From assembly GCA_964652155.1 (NCBI GenBank), contig CAZZBK010000069.1, positions 1-31,101 of the forward strand: a stretch of 31,101 bases of DNA. Reading direction: 5' to 3'. Below are positions 22,884-30,009 of the stretch, one piece after another. This stretch comes from CAZZBK01 sp964652155. GTDB lineage: Bacteria; Planctomycetota; Planctomycetia; Pirellulales; PNKZ01. A program made the position numbers and the translations under genes. Under the pieces are notes generated by a model, which worked only from the letters and a program-made list of their open reading frames with translations, was not told where the DNA came from and made no database searches. Positions within the stretch are counted from its first letter, which is position 1. Each line of letters begins with the position of its first letter.

Positions 22884-24219
22884 AATGACCTGAACCACAA
22901 TCATTGGGGCCCGAGAGCAATTGTCGCCACAGGCTTGGTTGTGTGGCCAAGTTGATCTGCAAACGCGTGCCGAGCGTCGCGTAGCAGCCCACGACGTCGA
23001 ATTCATGCGACTGCTCGAGCACGTAGCCCTCCATTGTCCCGCTGGGCTCGAGGCACCAGTTGGGATTGAGATACCCCCGGGCGACGGTTTGCGGCTCACG
23101 CAGCCAACTCGACTGTCGCAGCGTCACCTCGACGGCCTGTAGGGGCTGCCAATCGCGGCGGAGACGGGCGACGGCCGACAACGCGCCGACCATCGACACC
23201 CAGCGTCCGGCAAGTGTCTCGATGTGCTGACACAAGTACGCGAGCCCGCCGCCGTCGGCGAAGATGCGTCGGCCCGCGCACACGTGGTTGCGCAATGCCG
23301 TCATCAGGCAATGATTTTCCGAGAGTGCAATGGCGTAGCGGTCGACGTTGCCGCAGCCCAGGTAGACAACGTCGGTCGCACAAGGCAGCTTCTCGTCGTG
23401 CAGCGGCGAGAAGTCGACAACCGCGACGCCCGCCTCTTCGAGCCGTTCGAGCATGTCGGGAAAATAGCAGTGGAACGCCTCATCATACGCGACCGCCATT
23501 GTGAGCGGACGACGCCGTGCGCTGAGGATCTCATCTTCGACGGAGCTGTCGCCGTGCTTGAGCGCGCGTTTGCAGGCGAGGCGGCGTACTGCGGCGAGGT
23601 CGGCGCGGCGGGCAAAGTCACGGCTGAGCGCCGCGCGGAGTTCGTCGGGCACAATTGCCCCCAGCGGCAATTCAGCAATCGCCTGCCGTAGGTGCGGCAA
23701 CTCGTCGAGCCCGCCCAGGACGCTAAGCCCCCAAAGCGATTGAATCTGCCCGGACCAATCGCGATAGTCGGCGTCATCCCGGCAGCGATCGAGCAGCACG
23801 CCATCGACTGCGGCCCGCGGTGGCAAGCCGTCTCGACGTACTTTAGACAGGTCGAGCACAGCCAGCCGGGGCATATCGAGCCACTGGCAAAGGTCCGACA
23901 ACCGGCCACCGCAGCCGTTCGGGGGCGCTGCGAGCGCTTCGTCAAAATAGCCGTCGAGCACGGCCAGCTCGCTGCTTCCCAAGCCGCGAACGAGCGCGTC
24001 GCGCGACTGGGCGGGGGTCATTAACCAACTGTCCAGGTGCCGCGAGTTCTGACCGGTGGCCGCTTCCGCGCCGCGACGGGGCTGATGACAACAGCGGGAG
24101 GCAAAGTGTTGAACTTGGCAGCCTTCGTCGGTGAGCGCCCCCATCAAGCCCCAGCTCATGGCATGCGGACTCGATGAGGGCTGAAGGCTTCCTACGGCGA
24201 CTCGGGGCAACCGGCTCAT
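22882..24219 (-). CDS. CbiA/CobB-like protein lacking active-site residues (probable pseudoenzyme)
   Basis: 445 aa with the two-domain layout of cobyrinate a,c-diamide synthase. Family sequence is recognisable throughout: GLMGALTDEG (24-33), ATGQNSRHLDSWLM (54-67), ELAVLDGYFD (84-93), AVAYDEAFHCYFPDMLERLEEAG (242-264), VVDFSPLHDEKLP and VVYLGCGNVD. However, the P-loop (normally GTSSGVGKTT) reads GSLQPSSSPH with no lysine. The glutaminase cysteine (normally AECGGL) is Gly in ADGGGL (G323). The C-terminal YLHLHF motif reads TRLQINLA. ATP use and glutamine hydrolysis by the usual chemistry therefore look impossible. The start at 24219 has GGGAAG nearby; the frame upstream to 24318 does not look like the family. 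It has no cobalamin genes beside it. A role as a binding or regulatory protein is inference. Confidence 0.85.
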   Translation of the reverse strand: MSRLPRVAVGSLQPSSSPHAMSWGLMGALTDEGCQVQHFASRCCHQPRRGAEAATGQNSRHLDSWLMTPAQSRDALVRGLGSSELAVLDGYFDEALAAPPNGCGGRLSDLCQWLDMPRLAVLDLSKVRRDGLPPRAAVDGVLLDRCRDDADYRDWSGQIQSLWGLSVLGGLDELPHLRQAIAELPLGAIVPDELRAALSRDFARRADLAAVRRLACKRALKHGDSSVEDEILSARRRPLTMAVAYDEAFHCYFPDMLERLEEAGVAVVDFSPLHDEKLPCATDVVYLGCGNVDRYAIALSENHCLMTALRNHVCAGRRIFADGGGLAYLCQHIETLAGRWVSMVGALSAVARLRRDWQPLQAVEVTLRQSSWLREPQTVARGYLNPNWCLEPSGTMEGYVLEQSHEFDVVGCYATLGTRLQINLATQPSLWRQLLSGPNDCGSGH

Positions 24220-24346
24220 GCAATCTTCCCGGCGTTCGAGTTGGGCCCAGCGACAAAACCGCACGCAGGCCAGGCACCATGATGTCGGCCAGATGCTGGG
24301 ATATTCTTCGATAACCACGGGCCACCGTCAAGGGAGAGCGGAGAGC

Positions 24347-24420
24347 AAAGCGGAACGGGGAAAGCTAAACCATCCAGACAGGCCTCGCTGCTCCGCTTTC
24401 GGCTTTCCACTTTCCGCTTT
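24347..24420. repeat. Purine/pyrimidine inverted repeat before mutS
   Basis: 19-base arms (24347-24365, purine-rich; 24402-24420, pyrimidine-rich) with two central mismatches, in the 255-base divergent gap between the CbiA-like gene and mutS. The motifs are GCTTTCC and TTCCGCTTT and their complements. It ends 54 bases before the mutS start. Confidence 0.6.
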
Positions 24421-24474
24421 TGCAGCTCCGTGCGCCCCTTGAGAGCCGCCGGGCTTTTGATAGCATGGCCCCCC

Positions 24475-27087
24475 ATGTCCGTGAGTCCTATGATGCAACA
24501 GTACCTCGACGCCAAAGCGGCGTGTCCAGGTACCCTGCTGTTCTTTCGCATGGGCGACTTTTACGAGTTGTTCCATGACGACGCCAAAACGGCCGCGTCG
24601 GTGCTCGGGCTTGCGCTCACCAGTCGCGACAAAGGGGAGAATCCGGTCCCCATGGCCGGCTTCCCTTACCATCAGCTCGACAGCTACTTGGCCAAGCTGC
24701 TCGCCGCCGGCATTCGGGTTGCCATTTGCGAGCAGGTCGAAGACCCCCGACAGGCCAAGGGGATTGTCAAACGGGAGGTGACGCGGATCGTCACCCCAGG
24801 CACGGTCACCGACGACGCGCTGCTCGATCCCCGCGCGAGCAACTATCTACTGGCGATCGCTCCGGCCGCCGATGGGTCGGCGCTGGGACTCGCCTGGGTC
24901 GAGCTGTCGACGGGCCGATTCTGCGCCGCGCAAACGCCCGTCGAGCGGCTGGCCGATGAGCTCGCGCGGATCGCACCGGTCGAAGTCATCTTGCCGGAAG
25001 ACACACCATTGCCGCCACCTCTTGCGCAGTCGTCGGTGGTCGTGACGCGGCGGGCACCGTGGTCGTTCGGCCATCGGACTGCCGCGACGATCCTTGAGAA
25101 ACATTTTGGCACCAACACGCTCGAAGGATTTGGTTTTGGCGCGAGTGACACGCAGGCCATTCGCGCCGCCGGCGCGGTGATCGACTACCTGACCGAGACG
25201 CAAAAGACGTCGCTGGCCCATCTCGATCGGCTTGTGGCGTATCGCGTGGGAACGACGCTTGAAATCGACGAGTCGAGCCGCCGGTCGTTGGAGATCAGCC
25301 GTACATTGCGCGAGGGGCGACGCGAGGGGACGCTGCTCGCCGTGCTCGACCGCACGTTGACCGCGATGGGCTCGCGGACGTTGGCCGATTGGGTCGCCAA
25401 CCCGCTCACCGAGCGGGCGCGGATCGACGAGCGGCTCGACGCCGTCGGCGAATTGGTCGCCTCACCCGCGCTGCTCGTCGACCTCCGCGAGCAATTGCGC
25501 AAGGTGTACGACATCGAGCGGCTGCTCGCCCGGGTGACGACTCAACGGGCCACGCCGCGCGACCTGAGCTTTCTCGGTCGCACGCTCCGCATGTTGCCGA
25601 CGATCAAAGCGAAGTTGACGGCTCGATCGAGTCCGCTGCTCAATCAGATCGAAGGGGAGTTGGACCTGTGCCCTGATCTGCGGGCGAGGCTCGACGCCAC
25701 GCTGGTCGACGACTGCCCGCTCGTGAGCCGCGAAGGGGGCTTCATCCGCGACGGTTACCACGCGCCGCTCGACGAGTTGCGTTTGCTCGCCAAGGGGGGC
25801 AAACAATGGATCGCCGAGTATCAGGCCGCCGAACTCCAGCGGACCGGCATCTCGAGTCTCAAGGTCGGCTTTAATAGCGTGTTCGGCTATTACCTCGAGG
25901 TGACGCACACGCATCGCGACAAAGTGCCCGCGCATTACATTCGCAAGCAGACGGTCAAGAACGCCGAACGCTACATAACGCCCGAGCTTAAAGAGTACGA
26001 AGAGAAAGTGCTCACGGCCGACGAAAAGGCCAAGGATCTCGAGCACGAGTTGTTTTTGGAGCTGCGCGAGTATGTGTCGGCGCATGCGCGACGGTTACGA
26101 TTGACGGCCGAGTTGCTCTCCCGGCTCGATGTGCTCGGTTCGCTCGCCGACTTGGCGCGCGACCGGGGCTACTGTCGCCCCACGATCGTCGACGACAGCG
26201 TGCTCCTGATCGAGGGTGGCCGGCATCCGGTGATCGACGCCCTGCGCAACGACGGCTCGTTCGTCCCCAACGACCTGACGGCGACCGCCGAGGATGGCCT
26301 GGTGTTGCTCATCACGGGCCCCAACATGGCAGGCAAGAGCACGTACATCCGCCAGGTCGCGCTCATCACGCTGCTCGCGCAGATCGGCAGCTTTGTGAGT
26401 GCCGCCAAGGCCACGATCGGCATCGCGGACCGAATTTTCGCCCGGGTTGGCGCCAGCGACGAGCTGTCGCGTGGGCAGAGCACGTTCATGGTCGAGATGA
26501 CCGAGACAGCCCGAATCCTTAACACCGCCTCGCCCCGCAGTCTGGTTATCCTCGATGAGATCGGTCGCGGCACGAGCACCTACGACGGCGTGTCGCTGGC
26601 CTGGGCCATCGTCGAGCAGCTCCACGATCGGATCGGCTGCCGCACGCTGTTTGCGACCCATTATCACGAGCTGACCGAGTTGGAGCGGTCGTTGCCGCGG
26701 GTGCGGAATTTGAACGTGGCCGTGCAAGAGTGGCACGACGACGTCGTGTTCCTGCACAAGATCGTGCCGGGCGGAGCCGACAAGAGCTACGGCATTCATG
26801 TGGCCCGACTGGCCGGCGTGCCTCGCGAGGTGCTCGAGCGCGCGAAGCAAATCCTCTCCCGGCTGGAGCAGGATCATCTCGACCCCCAAGGTCGACCCAA
26901 GCTGGCCAAGAAAAAGACGCTCAAGGCCGGCGACCTGCAACTCACGCTGTTTGCGGCCGATGAGCACCCGCTGATCGAGCGGATTCGCACACTCGATGTG
27001 AACGCGCTCACGCCGCTCGAAGCGTTGCGGTTGCTCAGCGAGTGGCGTGAGTCGCTCGGCGTCGAGCCACCCGTCAAACCACGCTAG
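24475..27087 (+). CDS. mutS: DNA mismatch repair protein MutS
   Basis: 870 aa; recognises mispaired bases and starts repair together with MutL. The mismatch-binding F-x-E motif is F29-Y-E31 in MGDFYELF. The connector, lever and clamp regions follow. The ATPase domain has Walker A GPNMAGKST (615-623), the SRGQSTFMVEM segment, Walker B LVILDEIGRGTSTYDG (D694, E695), and the FATHYHELTELE histidine motif. The C-terminal tail fits full-length MutS1. The start MSVSPMMQQYLDAK was chosen because the family begins just there; the upstream frame is unrelated. The comF-like gene follows after 16 bases, so co-transcription is likely. Confidence 0.97.
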   Translation: MSVSPMMQQYLDAKAACPGTLLFFRMGDFYELFHDDAKTAASVLGLALTSRDKGENPVPMAGFPYHQLDSYLAKLLAAGIRVAICEQVEDPRQAKGIVKREVTRIVTPGTVTDDALLDPRASNYLLAIAPAADGSALGLAWVELSTGRFCAAQTPVERLADELARIAPVEVILPEDTPLPPPLAQSSVVVTRRAPWSFGHRTAATILEKHFGTNTLEGFGFGASDTQAIRAAGAVIDYLTETQKTSLAHLDRLVAYRVGTTLEIDESSRRSLEISRTLREGRREGTLLAVLDRTLTAMGSRTLADWVANPLTERARIDERLDAVGELVASPALLVDLREQLRKVYDIERLLARVTTQRATPRDLSFLGRTLRMLPTIKAKLTARSSPLLNQIEGELDLCPDLRARLDATLVDDCPLVSREGGFIRDGYHAPLDELRLLAKGGKQWIAEYQAAELQRTGISSLKVGFNSVFGYYLEVTHTHRDKVPAHYIRKQTVKNAERYITPELKEYEEKVLTADEKAKDLEHELFLELREYVSAHARRLRLTAELLSRLDVLGSLADLARDRGYCRPTIVDDSVLLIEGGRHPVIDALRNDGSFVPNDLTATAEDGLVLLITGPNMAGKSTYIRQVALITLLAQIGSFVSAAKATIGIADRIFARVGASDELSRGQSTFMVEMTETARILNTASPRSLVILDEIGRGTSTYDGVSLAWAIVEQLHDRIGCRTLFATHYHELTELERSLPRVRNLNVAVQEWHDDVVFLHKIVPGGADKSYGIHVARLAGVPREVLERAKQILSRLEQDHLDPQGRPKLAKKKTLKAGDLQLTLFAADEHPLIERIRTLDVNALTPLEALRLLSEWRESLGVEPPVKPR

Positions 27088-27103
27088 CGCGAGCGAGCTG
27101 CCT

Positions 27104-27871
27104 ATGTCCGCCACGCTTGAGCGTTGCCGGTCTTGGATGAGCCGGTTGATTGACCACGCGACCGATTTGCTCTGGCCGCCGCGTTGCGTGCTGTGTCAGG
27201 CGGACTTGGCCGAGGGCCCCTCGCGCGTGCAACTTTGCGACGCCTGCCGCGCGCAGTTCGCGCCGCGTGATGAGACCCGTTGTTCGCGCTGCGGCGCGGC
27301 GACACCGACGGCGAGCTTATCGAATGCGCCCTGTTACTTATGTTGTGACGTGAAGCTGCACTTCGATGGCGTGCATGTGTTGGGCCAGTACACGGGTGCG
27401 CTGCAGCGCGCGATCTTGCGCAGCAAGCACGCCTATTTCGACTCGCTGGGGGTCGCGCTCGGTCACGTGCTCAGCGAGCATGTCGGTCCGCTACTCACCG
27501 CGATGGATTGGGACGCGATTGTGCCGGTTCCCATGCACTGGACACGACGTTGGTCGCGGGGGACGAATGTGACCGAGCTGCTGGGCGACGCGCTGGCCCT
27601 CGCAACGCGCATTCCGCTCGAACGCCGGGCCTTGCATCGCACGCGGCGCACGGCTTTGCAGAGTTTAATGACACCGCATCAGCGTTGGGACAACGTTCGC
27701 GGGGCGTTTAGCGCGAGCCGAGGCCTCGACCTGCGCCAGGCGCGAATCGTGCTGGTCGATGACATTTTGACGACCGGTGCCACGTGCAGCGAAGCGGCCG
27801 CGACGCTCAAGCGAGCCGGCGCGGCCACGGTGCGCGTCGTGGCCTTGGCACGCGCGCAAGGAAGTCGATAA
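27104..27871 (+). CDS. ComF-family phosphoribosyltransferase-like protein
   Basis: 255 aa. An N-terminal zinc-finger region has four Cys pairs: C28/C31, C45/C48, C60/C63 and C77/C80. This is followed by a phosphoribosyltransferase fold with the PRPP-binding motif VLVDDILTTGATC (216-228). The block IVPVPMHWTRRWSRGTNVTELL is typical of ComF/GntX proteins, which take part in DNA uptake in naturally competent bacteria, while the role in other bacteria is unclear. The start was chosen at MSATLERC, directly after mutS; the frame overlaps the end of mutS further upstream. Confidence 0.9.
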   Translation: MSATLERCRSWMSRLIDHATDLLWPPRCVLCQADLAEGPSRVQLCDACRAQFAPRDETRCSRCGAATPTASLSNAPCYLCCDVKLHFDGVHVLGQYTGALQRAILRSKHAYFDSLGVALGHVLSEHVGPLLTAMDWDAIVPVPMHWTRRWSRGTNVTELLGDALALATRIPLERRALHRTRRTALQSLMTPHQRWDNVRGAFSASRGLDLRQARIVLVDDILTTGATCSEAAATLKRAGAATVRVVALARAQGSR

Positions 27872-27950
27872 AACGAATCCTTGACGCTTCGGCAGACGTA
27901 CCCCATGATGGAGTATCTGCACTTCTCATCTTGGCCCATGTCGGTGATTC

Positions 27951-28568
27951 ATGTCGTCTGATCCGAACGATCCCGCCGCGGGGGGCGAGCCGCCTCCGGG
28001 CACGATTAATCAGCAAATTCAGCACAATCCGGTCGCGGCTCGCTTGCCAGGCAACGTCGGGCGGGGCGTGTTCAGCACCGGGGCGATCGTGTTCGAGAGT
28101 CCCACCGAGGCGGTGATCGATTTCGTGCTCCGACTGAGCCAGCCACACCTGGTGGCCGCTCGGATCATCATGCCTCACGTGGTGTTTGGACAGTTCATTG
28201 CGGCGCTGAAAGAAAACATCCGCATGTTCCAGGATCGCTTTGGGCCTCCGCCCGCCATGCCCACGCCCCCGGCCCAGGTGACCCAAGCGGCGCAGCAAAA
28301 CCAACACACGATCACCGACATTTACGACCAGTTGAAGCTGCCCGACGAAATGCTCTCGGGCGTGTACGCCAATGCGGTGATGATCGGCCACTCGCCGGCC
28401 GAGTTCTGGTTTGATTTCATCGCCAACTTTTATCCGCGTTCGGCCGTGTCGGCGCGGGTGTTTATGTCGGCCCATCACGTGCCGGGCTTGCTCGACACGC
28501 TGACGACCTCGCATCAGGCGCATCAGAAAAAGCTGGGCGGAGGCGGCAGCCCACCGTCGGAAAACTAA
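27951..28568 (+). CDS. Protein with two DUF3467-like domains
   Basis: 205 aa, cytoplasmic by appearance. Two copies of one domain are visible. Copy 1 is about residues 39-100 (FSTGAIVFESPTEAVIDFVL, then LVAARIIMPHVVFGQFIAALKENI). Copy 2 is about 136-196 (VYANAVMIGHSPAEFWFDFIANF, then VSARVFMSAHHVPGLLDTL). The pattern YAN-x-V-x-x-S-x-x-EF-x-x-DF followed by a conserved RV-x-M/S-x-x-H block is that of DUF3467, which is usually a single small protein. The two are joined by a P/A/Q-rich linker. Function is unknown. Its stop codon overlaps that of the convergent PII gene (shared bases 28565-28568). Confidence 0.75.
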   Translation: MSSDPNDPAAGGEPPPGTINQQIQHNPVAARLPGNVGRGVFSTGAIVFESPTEAVIDFVLRLSQPHLVAARIIMPHVVFGQFIAALKENIRMFQDRFGPPPAMPTPPAQVTQAAQQNQHTITDIYDQLKLPDEMLSGVYANAVMIGHSPAEFWFDFIANFYPRSAVSARVFMSAHHVPGLLDTLTTSHQAHQKKLGGGGSPPSEN

Positions 28569-28885
28569 GCTCCGATCGTGATCGTGCGCTCGGCGATGAC
28601 CGGTAGGACGAATATCTTGCCGTCCCCCATGCGTCCGGTGCGGGCGACGTCGACGATTTTGCGGACGGTTTCGTCGACTCGCTCATCGTCGACCCAGAGC
28701 GAGATTTCGACCTTCGGCAGATACGCGGCGGCATACTCGCTGAGCGCGTATTGATCGAGCTGGTTCTTCTGGCGGCCGTAGCCCTTCACTTCTTGCACGC
28801 TCACCGCTTCGAGCGGCGCGAGCTTGAGGCTATCGAGCACTTTTTCAGCCAAGTACGGTTTCACGACGGCGACGATTTGCTTCAT
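28565..28885 (-). CDS. PII-family (GlnB-like) signalling protein with altered C-terminus
   Basis: 106 aa; PII proteins sense ATP/ADP and 2-oxoglutarate and bind transporters or enzymes. Conserved parts: the start MKQIVAVVKP, GYGRQK with Q39 (2-oxoglutarate and magnesium site), T-loop with Y51 in SEYAAAYLPKVEI, K58, and the B-loop TGRMGDGKIFV (G87, K90). The C-terminal segment that normally reads like VRIRTGE is ERTITIGA here, so the two arginines at about 101 and 103, which normally contact the phosphates of ATP, are Thr. The protein also ends about six residues early. Ligand use may therefore differ from GlnB/GlnK. It lies 27 bases behind the ferredoxin gene in the same direction, so the two are probably one operon. 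No ammonium transporter gene is adjacent. Confidence 0.88.
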   Translation of the reverse strand: MKQIVAVVKPYLAEKVLDSLKLAPLEAVSVQEVKGYGRQKNQLDQYALSEYAAAYLPKVEISLWVDDERVDETVRKIVDVARTGRMGDGKIFVLPVIAERTITIGA

Positions 28886-28912
28886 CTTCGCACCACCGCG
28901 AGATCGGAGACT

Positions 28913-29317
28913 TTAGCTGAAAAAATTCTCGCCGCAGGCGTTGAACTCCGGGCAGGTCTCGACGTCGAGATCGCCGTGGACTTTCGTCAAGCAGGCTAAC
29001 CGCAGCGTCTCTTCGTTGCCGATGAAATGCAAGGCGTTGATCGTCGAGAGCATCGGATCGGGAGTCGGCAGGCCGCGAAACTTGAGTCGCTCCCAAACAC
29101 CCATTGGGCTGGCGTTTTCTTGCCCTTTGAGGATGCGGACGGCGCAGGTTCCGCACATGCCCAGGCCGTGACAGTTGAGGACCGAATTGAGCCCCGCGCC
29201 GTAGCCATTGACGCCGTTGTATAATTTGATTCCCGCCTTGAGCGCTTCTTCACGGAGATTGGCTCCGTCGGGAACTTGAACTTGCTTCTTCTCGCTGACG
29301 AAATTGATAATAGGCAT
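28913..29317 (-). CDS. 2Fe-2S ferredoxin-type electron carrier
   Basis: 134 aa. A plant-type 2Fe-2S cluster site is visible as C49-x5-C55-x2-C58 (NCHGLGMCGTCAV) with the fourth ligand C109 in LRLACLTKVHGDLDVET. The gap between the third and fourth Cys is about 50 residues, longer than the roughly 30 of standard ferredoxins, with an insert at about 65-105 (SPMGVWERLKF, PTPDPMLSTI). Two further cysteines (C122, C128) lie in the tail. It carries electrons to or from an unknown partner in the cytoplasm. It precedes the PII-type gene. A promoter candidate is at 29398-29426. Confidence 0.9.
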   Translation of the reverse strand: MPIINFVSEKKQVQVPDGANLREEALKAGIKLYNGVNGYGAGLNSVLNCHGLGMCGTCAVRILKGQENASPMGVWERLKFRGLPTPDPMLSTINALHFIGNEETLRLACLTKVHGDLDVETCPEFNACGENFFS

Positions 29318-29378
29318 GACACGTCCCGAATCACGGAATCACACAATTTACTCGACACACAAGCTCCGCCGCGAACGG

Positions 29379-29448
29379 CTTGGGAGCCGGTGGAGCGAGT
29401 ATAAGCCAGCGGCGGGATTTTGAAAACGGCATCCGCCGGGCTCCCAAG
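29379..29448. repeat. Foldback in the divergent region before the ferredoxin gene
   Basis: Arms 29379-29394 and 29432-29448: ten perfect bases (CTTGGGAGCC and its complement), then a one-base bulge and six further bases with a single mismatch. Both ferredoxin promoter boxes proposed here lie in its loop. Confidence 0.55.
29398..29426 (-). promoter_or_regulatory. Candidate sigma-70-type promoter of the ferredoxin-PII operon
   Basis: Read on the minus strand: TTTTCA (complement of 29421-29426), a 17-base spacer, and TATACT (complement of 29398-29403), about 80 bases before the ferredoxin ATG. The -10 box matches the consensus at five of six positions and the -35 box at four of six. It is found by eye only. 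Confidence 0.4.
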
Positions 29449-29489
29449 GCGATCTTCATTTCATTTTTTGCAGCCAGGAAATTAGCGTC

Positions 29490-29750
29490 ATGGCCGAACG
29501 GACCCGCCATCAAGAAAAGATCATCCGCAATTACTATCAGAACATCGACTCGATTTCGCTGCAGAAATTCGGCGAGGCGGTGAGTGAATTGTATCTGGCC
29601 GAGGGAAAAAAGCGGCAACAGGTCTGGAAGCGGCTTCGAGGGCACCTCGAAAAGCTGAAAATTCCCGCCTCCCGCATCGACCACATCGAGCGGAGCGACA
29701 ACCCGCTGCTGGCCGCCAACTTGCTCGAAGAGTTGCTCAAGAAAAAGTAA
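29490..29750 (+). CDS. Small conserved-looking protein of unknown function (86 aa)
   Basis: I cannot name a family. The protein is charged and largely helical: an N-terminal segment with aromatics (RHQEKIIRNYYQNIDSISLQ), then a Lys/Arg-rich helix (EGKKRQQVWKRLRGHLEKLK) and a Leu-rich C-terminal helix (NPLLAANLLEELLKKK). It has no cysteines, signal peptide or membrane segment. AGGAA lies nine bases before the ATG. The codon choice and the compact stand-alone layout look like a real gene, probably restricted to planctomycetes, which is an inference. It may be co-regulated with the divergent ferredoxin gene. Confidence 0.7.
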   Translation: MAERTRHQEKIIRNYYQNIDSISLQKFGEAVSELYLAEGKKRQQVWKRLRGHLEKLKIPASRIDHIERSDNPLLAANLLEELLKKK

Positions 29751-29784
29751 ATTCACGCGACATACGCAATATTCTCCGCGTCGG

Positions 29785-29843
29785 GTGAGTCAGCCCTCGG
29801 AACACGTCGCACAGGACCGGTCCCGCTTATCCGGGGGACTCAC
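29785..29843 (+). promoter_or_regulatory. Hairpin in the carB leader (upstream element)
   Basis: GTGAGTC (29785-29791) pairs with GACTCAC (29837-29843); the stem continues with CCC/GGG after a two-base bulge. It lies 167 bases before carB. It could form a leader RNA structure or part of a dispersed repeat. The pairing is visible; function is inferred. Confidence 0.35.
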
Positions 29844-29948
29844 GTCAGCGGCTCGACCGTTTGAATCATCCTTTGGGCCCACGAACCCCTTGAAAGCCGA
29901 GTGCATTCGGTGTTAAGTTCGAGGGATTTTACACCCTACATCGAGTTT

Positions 29949-29980
29949 GAGGGCGCCCCCGCGCTCTCGGCTTGTGTTTT
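29949..29980 (+). terminator. Terminator- or attenuator-like hairpin just before carB
   Basis: 8-bp stem GAGGGCGC/GCGCTCTC with one G-T pair and a CCCC loop (29949-29968), followed by GGCTTGTGTTTT. It ends about 30 bases before the carB start. It may terminate the upstream small gene or act as an attenuator for carB. Confidence 0.45.
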
Positions 29981-30009
29981 GCACCGCCCGGTAAAAGGAT
30001 TCACCCGAA

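Noticed and set aside
26095..27114. A 339-codon minus-strand open frame opposite the end of mutS.
   Set aside because: It is antisense to the MutS ATPase domain with its Walker motifs; shadow frame.
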